A DNA stretch of 64,000 bases from Eucommia ulmoides (taxonomy: Eukaryota; Streptophyta; Magnoliopsida; Garryales; Eucommiaceae): positions 13,293,910 through 13,357,909 of the forward strand of contig CM028329.1 in the NCBI GenBank assembly GCA_016647705.1. Reading direction: 5' to 3'. Positions 22,005-33,829 of the stretch are shown piece by piece. The position numbers and the translations under genes are program-made. Each line of letters opens with the position of its first letter. Position 1 is the first letter of the stretch. Below the pieces are notes generated by a model, which was not told where the DNA came from, made no database searches, and worked only from the letters and a program-made list of their open reading frames with translations.

Positions 22005-24461
22005 TTGATGATCACAAGGTCTGGGAAGGAGATCGGCCAGGTTGATCAAGCGCCCGCCACCAGTGGCAATCCGCCTCCCATATCCGTGCAGGATATGTCT
22101 AGAGCTCCTAGGTCGGATCCTCCAGCGCCCCTTGCTGAGGGGATCTGCCTGTCCGCCATCCCGCCTTCAGGGCTAGAAGGTCTGGCTGCTGGGTAAGCCA
22201 CCCAAAGGGGGCTTATCTCCCCCGAGCAGCGTGTTGGGCAGCCCTCGGGGGCGCCTGACGCAGCCCTCGTCGATCTTTTGGAGCGTCAGCTCGGTGAATT
22301 CCAAACTTTCTTCCAGATCGTCTTGGCCCGCTTGCCACCGGTCCCCCCAATAGATCTTCTTACAGTCTAAGTTGCGAGCAGGGAAGGTCGGGCATTAGTG
22401 GGTGAAGAAAATCTCATCCATACCGACGGGCGCGACCCGCCGCCTCGGGCCCGCAACATTTATCAGAGAGCAGTGGAGGTGGCACCCCACGAGATCTCGG
22501 GATCTCCGTCTCCACCTCCGCCACGCCGAAGGAGAGGCGACCGAGCCGACTCATCTCCCGCCCATAGTGCTACCGTGTGGTCCGATCACCGCTCCCGTCG
22601 CTATCGGGAGATCGATTCATATTCCCCACCGCGACAGCTCCCGCCTCAGGCCGCTCTCAGTCAAGCTCAGGCCCAGCTTGGAGCTAAGGTGGTGGTAGAA
22701 AGGCGTTTAGCCGACATGGAGGCGGCCCTACAACAGATCCGGGGAGCCAGGGGCCCACCTGGGCTTCCCTCGGAGGTGAGATCTCCTTTCATCAATGAAA
22801 TTCTGGAAGAGCCCTTGCCCGCGTGGTACACCCATCCTCAAATAGTCCTCTATGACGGTGTCACTGATCCAGCGGATCACCTCTCCATCTTCAGGTCGTA
22901 TATGGATCTACACACCGCCTCAATAGCCATGAGATGTAAGGCATTCCCCCTCACCCTCACGGGGGCCGCCGGGGCTTGGTTCCGAACGTTGGCACCGACT
23001 TCCATCTCCAATTTTCACGAGCTAGAATTACTCTTCTTGTCACGATTCGGGCGATCGCGACGTAGGCCGAAAACCATGGCTCACATCCTTGCACTCCAAC
23101 AATTGCCCGATGAGTCATTGTTAGATTATGTGGAGAGGTTTTACAAAGAAATCATTGGGTGTGATGAACTCAGTGACGTGTTCGCGATGAGTGCATTCAT
23201 CGACGGCCTGAAACATTGACGCCTCATGTATGACCTCTGTTCTAACCCGGCCCCTACTTTGGATGCTGCCCTGGAGAGAGGCACAAGGTTCCACAATGCG
23301 GATGAGCGGGAAGCAGCGAGGAAGGACCAAGGAGGCGGTCACAAGAAGAAAAGAAAGGCAGAAGAAGGGCCAAACAAACACCATGGGTCCAAAAGGTTGT
23401 AGGCGGAAGGGAGGCTGGGGCCGTTGCCCGGAGATCGGAGACCGTTTCCATCCCAGGAGAATCGCCAGCAAAACTACACGCCTCTCACGGTCTCGGTGGC
23501 CACCGTCCTAGCTGAAAATGCAGGGAGAGATTTTTTCCCTCCCCCTCCTCCACCTAGCGGAAAACCGATGGGGAGGTCTTTGGACAAGTATTGTGAGTTC
23601 CACAAGGACCGGGGACATTCCACCGAGAATTGTTTTCGACTTCGGGAAGAAATTGAAGCCCTCATTAGCAGAGGGTACCTGGGATGTTACGTTCGAAGGG
23701 ACACCCGAACTCCCAAAGCGGAGGAGTGCGATCCCCGCGAAGAACACAGGGGTCGCAGAAGAAGAAGAAACAGCAGTCACCCCCCTCCTAGGTCGGATGC
23801 AGAGAGGGGTGATGACGAGCACAGGATTGATGGCGAAATTAATGTCATCCACGGAGGACTAGGCCTTGGGGGAGAGACCCTCTCATCCAATAAGAGATAC
23901 GAACACAAAGCCAAAAGGAAGGCGAGCGAAGACGTCTTCGTGGTCAGCGCGGTGGACGCAGAGGAACACAACGTTATTTCATTTCGCGAGGCAGACCTTC
24001 GGGACGTGCACGTGCCCCACGATGACGCCCTTGTCATCATGGCGATCATCCATCACTACAAGATGGGACGAATCCTGGTCGACGGTGGCAGTTCCGCTGA
24101 TATTATCTTCAAATGGGCGTTTGATAAAATGAGTGTGGATCCCAGCATGGTAAAACCATCGACAGCCCCCCTAATCGGTTTCGGAGGGGACGTCGTGAAC
24201 GCCGCTGGGTGGGTCTCACTTCCTGTGACAGTCGGGGCCCATCCACGGACCTCCACTGTTCGGACCAAATTTCTGATCGTGGACAGGCCCTCGCCCTATA
24301 ACGCAATCATGGGCCGACCTACAGTGGCTGCCCTTAAAGCTGTCTGTTCCCTATATCACCAAGCGATGAAGTTCCCTACTGAAGGAGGTGTGGGAGTTGT
24401 GAGGGGTGACCAAGAATTTTCCCGATCTTGTGCGCGGAGGGCGTTGGAACGGAAAAAATAG
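22005..24461 (+). pseudogene. Element A gag-protease (broken by nonsense codons)
   Basis: One continuous frame from ATG 22005 holds the gag region: the Pro/Arg-rich N-terminus, then WYTHPQIVLYDGVTDPADHL and FLSRFG (retrotransposon gag domain, ~22800-23150). Next come a Cys/His segment (YCEFHKDRGHSTENC, ~23590) and a retropepsin with active site VDGGSSADI at ~24080. In-frame stops are at 22194 (TAA), 22368 (TAA), 23217 (TGA), 23400 (TAG) and 24459 (TAG). The flanking residues stay aligned to the family, so these are point mutations. GC content is clearly higher than in the surrounding DNA. Confidence 0.85.
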
Positions 24462-26874
24462 CAATCACAGGTGGAGCCAGAGCTCGGAGATTCCGAACTC
24501 ATGGCTCTCGGCCGGGGGCTGGAGCCTGTGCCCATCGATGATCCTAGAGAGGAGGAGGCTGGACCCTGACTTCATGAGGAACTGGAAGAGGTTTCCATAC
24601 ACCCAACCATCAGAGAGCGAACTGTCAAGATCGATTCTCGTCTCCCGTCCGAACAGAGGGGCGAACTCATCCAACTGCTCTAACGCAATTACGACATCTT
24701 CGCCTGGTCCCATGACGAGTTGCCAGGTGTTGATCCGAACGTGGTGATGCACTGCCTTCATGCTGATCCACACCATCCTCCCGTACAGCAAAAGAGACGA
24801 AAATTTCATCCGAAACGCCAGAAATTAATTGAAGCAGAGATGGATAAGTTGATCAGTTCTGGTGTTGTTGAAGAAGTCAAATTCCCGGACTGGTTGGCAA
24901 ATGTGGTCTTGGCCCCCAAGGCTGGCAACAAGTGGCGCCTTTGTGTTGATTTCAAAGATTTGAATAAAGCTTGCCCAAAGGACTTCTTCCCTCTACCCAG
25001 GATTGACATCGTCATAGACGCCACTGCGGGACATGAGCACCTAAGTTTCCTTGACGCTTATGCTGGGTAAATATCAAATTCCACTATTCTCCCCCGATAA
25101 GAGCAAAACGCCGTTCATCACCGATAGGGGTACATACTGTTACAAAGTAATGCCGTTCGGCTTGCGCAACGCCGGAGCCACTTATCAACGGCTGGTGAAC
25201 AAAATGTTCAAGGAAGAAATTGGACGGACTATGGAGGTTTACATTGATGACATGTTGGTCAAAAGTACAAAATCCCTTGATCACACACAACATCTCCACG
25301 ACTGCTTCGAGAAACTCCGAGTCCACCGCATGAAGCTCAACCCAAACAAATGTATTTTTGGAGTTTCTGTAGGGAAGTTTCTGGGGTACATGGTCTCCCA
25401 GCGCGGCATCGATGCCAACCCCGATCAAATACAAGCAATCCTTGGAATAGCTTCCCCTAGGAACAAGAAGGAGGTACAGATGCTGACGGGGAGACTCGCC
25501 ACACTCAACCGCTTTATATCCCGAGCATTGGAAAAGTATTTGCCGTTCTTCAAAGTGCTAAGGGGCAGCAGCAATTTTGGGTGGACGGACGAGTGCGAGT
25601 CAGCTTTCCAAGCACTCAGGAACTATTTGTCCTCTGCTCCCCTACTCAGCACACCAAAGGAGGGGGAGACCCTTTACCTGTATATCGTCGCGTCTGCGAC
25701 AGCGGTGAGTGCCGCTCTTGTGAGGGATGACACCGGGGTCCAGCATCTGGTCTTTTACTCTAGCAGGGTCCTCTCGGATGCCGAAACAAGGTACACTAGG
25801 TTCGAGAAACTGGCGTACGCTCTACTAGTGGCTTCTCGGAAATTGAAACAATATTTCCAAGCACACCAGATCGTCGTCCTCACGGATCAGCCAATAAGAC
25901 AAATCTTACATTCGCCAGACATCTCGGGGCGGTTGATGAAGTATAGCCTTGAGTTGGGTCAGTTTCATATTGAGTACCGCCCTAGGACGGCCAGTAAGGG
26001 TCAAGTCCTAGCAGATTTCATCGCTGTGCTCACATTTCCCGAAGATCCCGAGCCGCCCACCGCTCAACCAGAAGCAAGAAGGGCAGGAAAAAGGGAGGTG
26101 CAGAGTAAATCCGGCCCGAATAACGGTCTGATAACATGGAAGTTGTTCATCGATGGATCGTCTAACACCAGCGGTTGTGGAACAGGAATGGTGCTCGTTG
26201 CCCCAAGCAACGAGGAAGTTGAATACGCCCTAAGACTGGGATTTAAAGCAACTAATAACGAGGCCGAGTACGAGGCTCTGCTTGCTGGGCTTCGTATGGC
26301 CAGGGAATTTAATGTGACGACGCTGTCCGTCTTTTGTGACTCACAACTGGTCGTCAGCCAGGTCAATGGGAAGTACTTGGTAAAATACCCTAGTATGACT
26401 GCGTATCTTAAGAAAGTCAAAACACTGATAGAGGAGTTTGAAGAAATCAATGTATCCAAAATACCGCGCAAGGAGAACCGGCATGCCGATGCCTTGGCGA
26501 ACCTTGCTTCGGCAGTAGCGTCAACCTTGAAACGAAGTGTGCCAGTTGAATATCTCGATATTCCGAGCACAACAGCGTCTGATCATACAACTCCGATCTG
26601 TGAGCTTCATAACCGTCCCACTTGGATGGACCCCATTCGTAAGTATCTGGAAAACGGAACGCTCCCCGACGAACGCAACGAAGCAAGAAGGATACGATAC
26701 AGATCAGCCAGATATTGCATTCTGGATGGAGTTCTGTATCGGTGCTCCTTCTCTGGGCCATATTCACGGTGCCTGCGGCCGGAAGAGGCCAACTATGTAA
26801 TGAGAGAGACCCATGAGGGAATCTGTGGCAACCACTTGGGGGGCAGAGCCTTGGCGGGCAAACTCCTCCGCTAA
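24462..26874 (+). pseudogene. Element A reverse transcriptase, RNase H and second RNase H
   Basis: The linker has stops at 24567 (TGA) and 24681 (TAA). RT runs from ~24810: RLCVDFKDLNKACPKD, then a +1 frameshift at ~25066 inside the SFLDAYAG block, then PFGLRNAGATYQRLVN and the catalytic VYIDDMLVKS at ~25240. The first RNase H (~25670-25910) has FYSSRVLSDAETRYTRFEK. The second, archaeal-type RNase H (~26140-26510) has FIDGSSNTSGCGTG, NNEAEYEAL and the HADALANLAS end. The frame closes at TAA 26872, within the integrase zinc finger. Confidence 0.88.
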
Positions 26875-27816
26875 GGATATTTTTGGCCCAAAATGTTAGA
26901 AGATGCGAGTGAGTTCATTAAAAAGTGCGACAAGTGCCAACGCTTCGGTCCCCACCCTCATCTACCGCCAACGGCCATGGTGCCCATGGCGAGTCCGTGG
27001 CTCTTTGCCCAGTGGGGAATCGACTTGTTAGGCCCTTTTCCGCAGGCCACTGGTCAAAGGAAGTTCCTCGTGGTCGCCATTGACTACTTCACCAAGTGGG
27101 TGGAAGCCGAACCACTAGCCTGCATTACCAAGGAAAGAATCAGGGACTTTGTCTAGAAGTCCATGGTGTGCCGGTTCGGGATCCCGAGGGTAATCGTATC
27201 CGACAACGGCACTCAATTCGATAACGACTTGTTTACGTCTTTCTGCTCCGGCTTGGGAATCCGAACGCACTTTGCGTCTCCTAGCCATCCACAAGCTAAT
27301 GGACAGGTAGAAGTCACGAATCGGACGGTTCTACATGGTTTAAAGACCAGGCTCGGCAAAGCCAAAGTGGGGTGGGTAGAGGAACTTTACCCAGTCCTTT
27401 GGGCATACCACACCACCTTCCGGACCCCGACTGGTGAGACACCGTTTGCAATGACTTTCGGATCCGAATCCGTAATTCCTACGGAAATTGGGTTACCTAC
27501 CTTCCGAACATCAACTAGTGGGCAGGACCAGCAGACGAACGACTCAATGCTGGCCCTTAACCTGGACCTTTTAGAAGAACGGCGGGAGAACGCTCGGGTA
27601 CGCCAGGCCGCATACCAGCAATGGGCAGCCCAATACTATGACAGAAGGGTACGACCACGGCATTTTGACGTTAGAGACTTAGTCCTCAGAAAGGTGACCC
27701 TAGCGACGAAGGAGCCAAACGCAGGAAAGTCCTTATCGTTGTCTGAGTCAAGTAAGAAATCTGGTGAGGTTGAGATGTCCGGTGGAGAAAACCAGAACGC
27801 TGAAAATAGCTGAGAC
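26875..27816 (+). pseudogene. Element A integrase, cut by element B
   Basis: The HHCC zinc finger straddles the preceding stop (HEGICGNHLG, then CDKCQRFG). The catalytic triad regions are all present: Asp in WGIDLLGPFPQ, Asp in VSDNGTQF and Glu in QANGQVEVTNRT. A TAG stop at 27154 replaces a position that is Trp in relatives. The C-terminal domain after ~27715 has lost a few codons and its frame. It ends at the GCGAT duplication where B inserted. Confidence 0.85.
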
Positions 27817-27821
27817 GCGAT

Positions 27822-29662
27822 TGTAGACACGGCATTTTGACCGCTTCGCAAAAAAAATATACTTTATTTTATAGTTATTTTTATTTTATTTTTCTATTTA
27901 TTTTATTTTGATTGTACCGTATTTGTGCGGTTTAATACTGTTAAATTAAGTTTTATTAATCACTTAAGTAAATTAAATATTAGTAATTAATTAATTTATT
28001 TTTTTTTGGTTTTGTAGATTTTTCGAAGTGGAATAAAAACGCGTTAATTCGGAACAAAATGGACAAGAAAAGACGAGAACGAGAGAGGCCTGGACCGAAC
28101 GCGGGGCGGGGGGACTGCAAAGGGGTCGCCGGTGCGACCAGTGGACTGGCCGCATGTGCGGCCAGCTTTAAAGCTGGCGCACATGCGGCCAGCAGGGGGG
28201 TGTTCCCCCTGCTTTTGGGTGCACCAAATTCGGTGCACCCAAAAGCTGGTTTTTTATTATTTTTTTTTACTTTTTTGTTTGTTGTTTGTCGGCAAATTCT
28301 ACTTTTCCTTCCTATAAATATAGGAAGGATCACAAGAGGGAAGGGAGAGATTTTTGGGGTGGAAGAAATTTTTTGAGAGAAATTTTTGTAAGGGAGAGGA
28401 GAAATCTGAAATTTTTTTTGAAGAAAATAATATTATTTTCATTTTATTGTAATTTTGAAAAAGAAAAATCTCCAAGAAGGTGGTAAATTTTCATATGTTG
28501 TAAATCTTACTCTTATTTTTTTAAGTTGTTAGTATACTAATTTTTTTTTGTAAATTAGATTTTTTTTTCTTCTTCCTTTATTATTTATTTATTTATTTAT
28601 TACTTTTTATTTTCTTTTTATTTACTTATTTATTTTTTTGTTATTATTATTATTATTATTATTTTTTATTTTTTTTTGTAATACGAGGTAGAAAATTCCC
28701 AACCTTCAATTTGAATGGCTAAGATTTAGAAGGGAATTACTTTCCTCGATGCGTGTGTACGGGTGTTTTATTTAATTTGTATTAAATATAATGTGTTAAC
28801 AATACGAGGTGGAAAATTTCCAACCTTCAATTTGAATGGCTAAATTTAGAAGGGAATTACTCTCCTCGATGCGAGTGTGCGGGTGTTTTATTTAATTTGT
28901 ATTAAATATAATGTGCTAACAATACGAGGTGGAAAATTCCCAACCTTCAATTTGAATGGCTAAGATTTAGAAGGGAATTACTCTCCTCGATGCGTGTGTG
29001 CGGTTGTTTTATTTAATTTGTACTAAATATAATGTACTAACAATATGAGGTGGAAAATTCCCAACCTTCAATTTGAACGGCATAAATTTAGAAGGGAATT
29101 ACTCTCCTCGATGCGTGTGTGCGGGTGTTTTATTTAATTTAAATATAATGTGCTAACAATACGAGGTGGAAAATTCCCAACCTTCAATCAGAACAGTCTA
29201 GGTTTAGAAGGGGGATCACTTCCCTCAAATGTGTGTGTATGTGTATATAAGGAGGATTTAAAATAAAATAAGAACATTCGGATTTAAATTCTAATTGGAC
29301 TTAATCGGATAAGGTACCGTCTTTGGACGGGCGTCTTGGGGTGCTTGACACCTTCCCCGAGTGTAACTGACCCCCGAACTCTTTAAACGAATCTCTGGTT
29401 AGACCATATTATTTGGAGTCAAATTTTACTTAAGCCATTTTTAAATTATTTTCAAAACAGAAAAATATGGTGACCTAGCACATCACTTAAACCCAATGCT
29501 AGGTGGCGACTCTTTTTTCTAAAACAGGCTTAAGTACATTTTAATGAGAAAATCGACGTTTTTAAAAAAACCCTTTTCGTTTTACCAGCGCCAAGCATAC
29601 ATAAACATATATCTATATATATATTTGTTTTTGGTTTTCTCTGGAAAATTGGGGTGCGTTCA
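27822..29662 (+). repeat. 5' LTR of element B
   Basis: 1,841 bp. Contains three successive hairpins (28146-28245), a TATA box (TATAAATA at 28313) inside a palindromic CCTTCCTATAAATATAGGAAGG, and about five ~120-bp tandem units from 28680 to 29270. Confidence 0.92.
28680..29270 (+). repeat. 120-bp minisatellite in 5' LTR of B
   Basis: Units begin AATACGAGGTGGAAAATTCC at about 28680, 28800, 28920, 29040 and 29158. The last unit is divergent. The matching 3' LTR has one more unit. Confidence 0.9.
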
Positions 29663-29684
29663 GTTGGCGACTCCGCTGGGGACG
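29663..29684 (+). other. Primer-binding site region of element B
   Basis: GTTGGCGACTCCGCTGGGGA directly follows the LTR, the form seen next to 5' LTRs of several plant gypsy elements. Confidence 0.75.
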
Positions 29685-30271
29685 GCTGTGGGTCGAGCCC
29701 AATATGTCTGAATAAGTCCAATTAATCTAAAGTCCGAATGTTAAATTTTATTTTATTTTTCTCTCAATTCAGTAAATAAGTTGTGATTTTATTTTTATTT
29801 TTATTTTTTTATATATCATTTATTTTTATTTTTTATATATATATATATTTTTTTTTTTCTTTCCTTATTTCCTCTCAGGCCCTTATATCGTTGCAAATCC
29901 TCTGACAAAAACAAAACTGTCTTGTATCCATATTATCCCCTCAGGATTCTATGATACAAGACGAGAAAGGATTTTTTTGTACTTGATGGATTTATGACGT
30001 CTGGGGAAGTCCTAAAAAAAAAAATAAAAAAATAAAAAAATAAATAAATAAAATAATTTTTTTAATTAGTCGTTACCGAAATTGAAATCTTCGAATTAGA
30101 AAGGGCTTTAAGGCCACCTAAGACCCACATGAACTAAAAAAATGATTATTTTTTTTTGTAGGTGAAAAAGAAAAGGACAAGACAAAGAAAATTGATCCCC
30201 GAAAAGCAAATCCAGTTCTCCCATTTCGAAGTCCGATCTTTACACGCAGTCGAGCACAAACTCATTCCAGG

Positions 30272-33200
30272 ATGACATCAGAAAGCAATCCCGAATCTCC
30301 CTGAACGACCCAGATAGCTCAGATGCAGGAAACTATTGACAGGTTGATGGAAAGGATCAATGAACTTAGCCGACCTCAGGAGGTGCCTATTCCTCCGTCC
30401 AACGGGAATCCTGTGACTGAATCCCCAAATGGAAACCCTGCAAGTGTTGGGATGGAGAACTCAGGGCCGAATCCGAACTACGTCGGCCCGAACTTTGCAG
30501 TACCGGTCTACTATGGACCTCAGATGGGCCCTCATCCTTTCGCCTATGGAGCTTCGACATATCCCATCCAGGGGCATGTCTATCAGGCCTCGCCAGAGGG
30601 CTCGGCCCCCGCCGCCCCGCAGATCCTCATTCACCCGGAGAGGGTCGTTGCTCCACCAAACAATTCAAATGATAGCCAACCGGCCTCGGCCATTGAAACT
30701 GAAAACAAAGAAGAGAATGGCCCTCCACCGGCTTGGCTTCTGAAAATGGAGAAATTAGAAAAAACTATGGAAGAATGGCAAAAAGAGAAGCCGTCCAGGA
30801 AAGCGACGTACAAGGAGTTGTCAGCACCACCCGAGATTGTGTACCCGAAAAATTTTGTGGTTCCAGAATTCACAAAATATGATGGCACTGGCCCTCCAGA
30901 ATGGCATGTTAGCATTTACAAAGAGGAGTTAGGAATTCATGCTCGGAACGAAGACCTTTGCCTAAAGATGTTTCGGAGGTCGTTGAAAGGATCGGCTCTC
31001 AACTGATACATGACCCTGGAGCTATCACAGATTAAAACATTTGAAGATCTGGTAGAGGCCTTCTGTGAGCAATATGTGTACAATAGGGATGCCGCGCCAG
31101 ACCGCAATACCCTCTACCAGATACTGAAAAATAAAGACGAAAGTTTCCGGAGGTATACTGCTCGTTGGAGGGAAGAGGCTGCCAAAGTTGTCCCTAAGCT
31201 GAGCGAGGAGGCTCAGTTAGAGATATTCAAGTCAATTCAGTCACCGCCGTTCTATCAAGATCTCTCGAGCATAGCAGTGGTTTCTTTCGGCGACGCGATC
31301 AAACAGGCTGAGGTGACGGAAGAAGGAATAAAGAGCGGAAAAATTGAAGGGGCCCAATCCAATCTGACGAAAACGTTAGCCCCGCCAAAGATGAAAGAAA
31401 ATGAAGTAGCTGTTGTCGTTTCCCCTCGACAAACCCATTACCAGAACTACCCCCAAACTTCTTGTCCCCAGAACTACCCGAACCAGAACAACCAATATCA
31501 CAACTACCCTCCTCAAAATCGCCAAAACCAAAACTATCCTCAAAACCAACCCTATTCCCAAAGCCGCCCCCGCTATTACCAAAATGTACCTCCCCCTTAT
31601 CAAAACCACATTCCCCAATATTACCCTCAAGCCTACCCAACACCCTCTTACCATACCTATCAACCACGCCCGAACACCCCACCTCAAATTCCTAACCGCA
31701 CTCCAAGGTCAGGAACCCAATACCACCAAGACCTTCTACCTCATGCTACTGGGGGAAATTTCTAGAACGACAACAGAGAGCTACAAGACCTTTCGGTTTC
31801 GATCACCGAGTTGTACCGGAATTGTTTGAAGCAGGGGATGCTGACGCCCCTTCCATTCTACGAAGTTAAACCTAGGAGTAAAGCAGCTTCTTCAAATGCT
31901 TTCTGTGAAAACCACTCGGGAACCAGAGGACATGCGACTGAGCAATGCTTTCAGCTAAAAGACAAAATTCGGGAGTTTATACGGACCGGAGCCATCACAT
32001 TTCCTAAAAAACCTGAGGCCGGTACGCCAAATTGTCAGCAAAATCCGTTGCCTGAACACGCCTCCTCAGGAAGTGGCGTCAATCTAATTTTCATAGAGGA
32101 GGTCGAAGAAGAAGTTGATGTGATCGATATCGGTGGTGTTTATTTACACCCGGAGGTTCTCTATGGAGGGTTCGAATTACATCTAGAAAGGGTAGCCCAA
32201 AAACTGGAGAAATCACTAGTTTTGTCTTTCCCAATCCAAAAAATGGTGGAAAATCTCAATAAGGTTCCGTGGAATTATGAGATCGTCGTTAAAACAGGAG
32301 AAGAAGAAGAATTGCCAATCTCCGTAGGAGAAACCGGTGGAATCACTCGGTCTGGAAGGGTGTATACGCCACAGGATTTGATCAGGATTCTTGTGAGGGA
32401 ACCAAGAGGGGCCCTGAAAAAGCCAGTGTCAGAACCGGAGGCTCACGACTTTCTAAAGGCAATGAAGAATTCAGAATACAAGATAGTGGAGCAACTCAGC
32501 AAAGCACCGGCGCAAATCTCGATGCTCTCACTACTTCTATCCTCAGAAGTACATAGACAGGCACTGCTGAAAGTCCTAAATGAAGCCCACTTGCCTAGCA
32601 CGATCTCTCCGGAGAAGTTTGTCACTCTGGTCGAGCAGGTCCTAGGATCTAACACCATCACTTTCACAGATGACGAGATGGACGATGATGGAACAGGTCA
32701 CAACAAGCCTTTGAATATCACGGTCGAAAGCCATGGAATGTTCATAGCTCGGGTGCTGATTGACAATGGATCGGCACTAAATATCTGTCCTTTGTCGACC
32801 CTGGAAGAAATGGGGATAGATCTATCACAGGTTCAATCATCTAAGACGGTTATCCGAGCATTCGATGGGGCTAAGAGAGATAGTGTTGGAGAAATTGACC
32901 TGCCAATTGAAATTGGTCCAATACAGTTCAATGCGAAGTTCCAAGTGCTCGACATACCTGCTTCGTACAACCTGTTGTTGGGGAGGCCATGGATCCATAA
33001 CGCTGGGGCAGTGCCTTCATCTCTACATCAGAAGATCAAGTTTATCATTAATGACACACTGTACGTGATCAGGGCTGATTCAGATATCATACCTTTCCAT
33101 CAAGCGATAAGTCGGCATGTCCCGTTAACAGATGACGGAAAGGAGAAGGAGAAGATTGAAGCCTCCTATCACGTGTTCGACGTTGCGAATGCTACCTTTG

Positions 33201-33675
33201 TGAAGGAAGGAGGACACAAGATGACACCATCACTGTCTAACACTGTGGCCTTCGTTGCTAAAGAAATGAAGTCTCGGGGTTGCATTCCCGGGAAAGGTTT
33301 GGGCAAGAATCTAGACGGAATTACAGAACCGATAGAAGTCAAGGAGAAGAAGGGGAGATTCGGATTGGGATACGAGCCGACAAAAGCAGACAGAGCGAAG
33401 TTCTTCCGGAAGAAGAGGGATGGATCCCCAGACAACCAGCCAATGAAAATTCCGCATATCCAGGTCACTTTCCCCTATCCAGCAGAAACCCTCAACAAAG
33501 GGAAGGAGACCGCAGGATTCAAGTTGCACCCTGAGAGAGTAATGATCAAGGAAGCTGTGAATGTAATCATGAGAGACGAGGCAAGACCAAGTCATGGGTC
33601 TAGTATTCGAACCAAGGGAAAAGAAAAGCTGCAAAATTGGGATTCTTGTTCTCTCCCAATTCGCCAGGCGTTTCG
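30272..33675 (+). pseudogene. Element B gag-protease-G-patch frame
   Basis: A single frame from ATG 30272 carries a coiled-coil start (IDRLMERINELSRPQ) and a gag domain (PPEWHVSIYKEELGI to FCEQYVYNRD, ~30890-31090). After that come a Gln/Asn/Pro/Tyr-rich tail (31430-31700), a Cys/His segment (FCENHSGTRGHATEQC, ~31900), a retropepsin with VLIDNGSALNICPL (~32755) and a G-patch (GCIPGKGLGKNLDGI, ~33275). In-frame stops are at 30302 (TGA), 31004 (TGA, where relatives have Trp) and 31763 (TAG). The frame ends just after the putative splice donor at 33676. G-patch domains bind nucleic acid or helicases and occur beside the protease in some plant gypsy elements. Confidence 0.85.
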
Positions 33676-33829
33676 GTAAACTTAGGGAGATTTTCTGTTG
33701 GTCATCCCTCCATCCACCTTGCCTTCTAGATGGAAAGGGATTTTGCTTTGTAATGGGTTTTTATATTTAATGAATGCAATTCTGTTTTATCCTACATATG
33801 GTTTAAATGTTTAAATTTTATGCTTTCAG
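33676..33829 (+). other. Putative intron between protease and RT of element B
   Basis: The donor CG|GTAAAC and acceptor GCTTTCAG|GATG bound 154 bp of AT-rich sequence. Joining them moves the upstream frame into the downstream RT frame at phase 2 with no stop, and it skips the TAA at 33677. Ogre-type elements are known to have an intron at this place. Confidence 0.65.

Noticed and set aside
28044-28486. Several frames in both strands of the B LTR, repeated at 39201-39720
   Set aside because: They follow from the hairpins and low-complexity LTR sequence. No domains.
31299-31687. Minus-strand Gly/Val-rich frames
   Set aside because: Shadows of the Gln/Asn/Pro-rich gag tail of element B.
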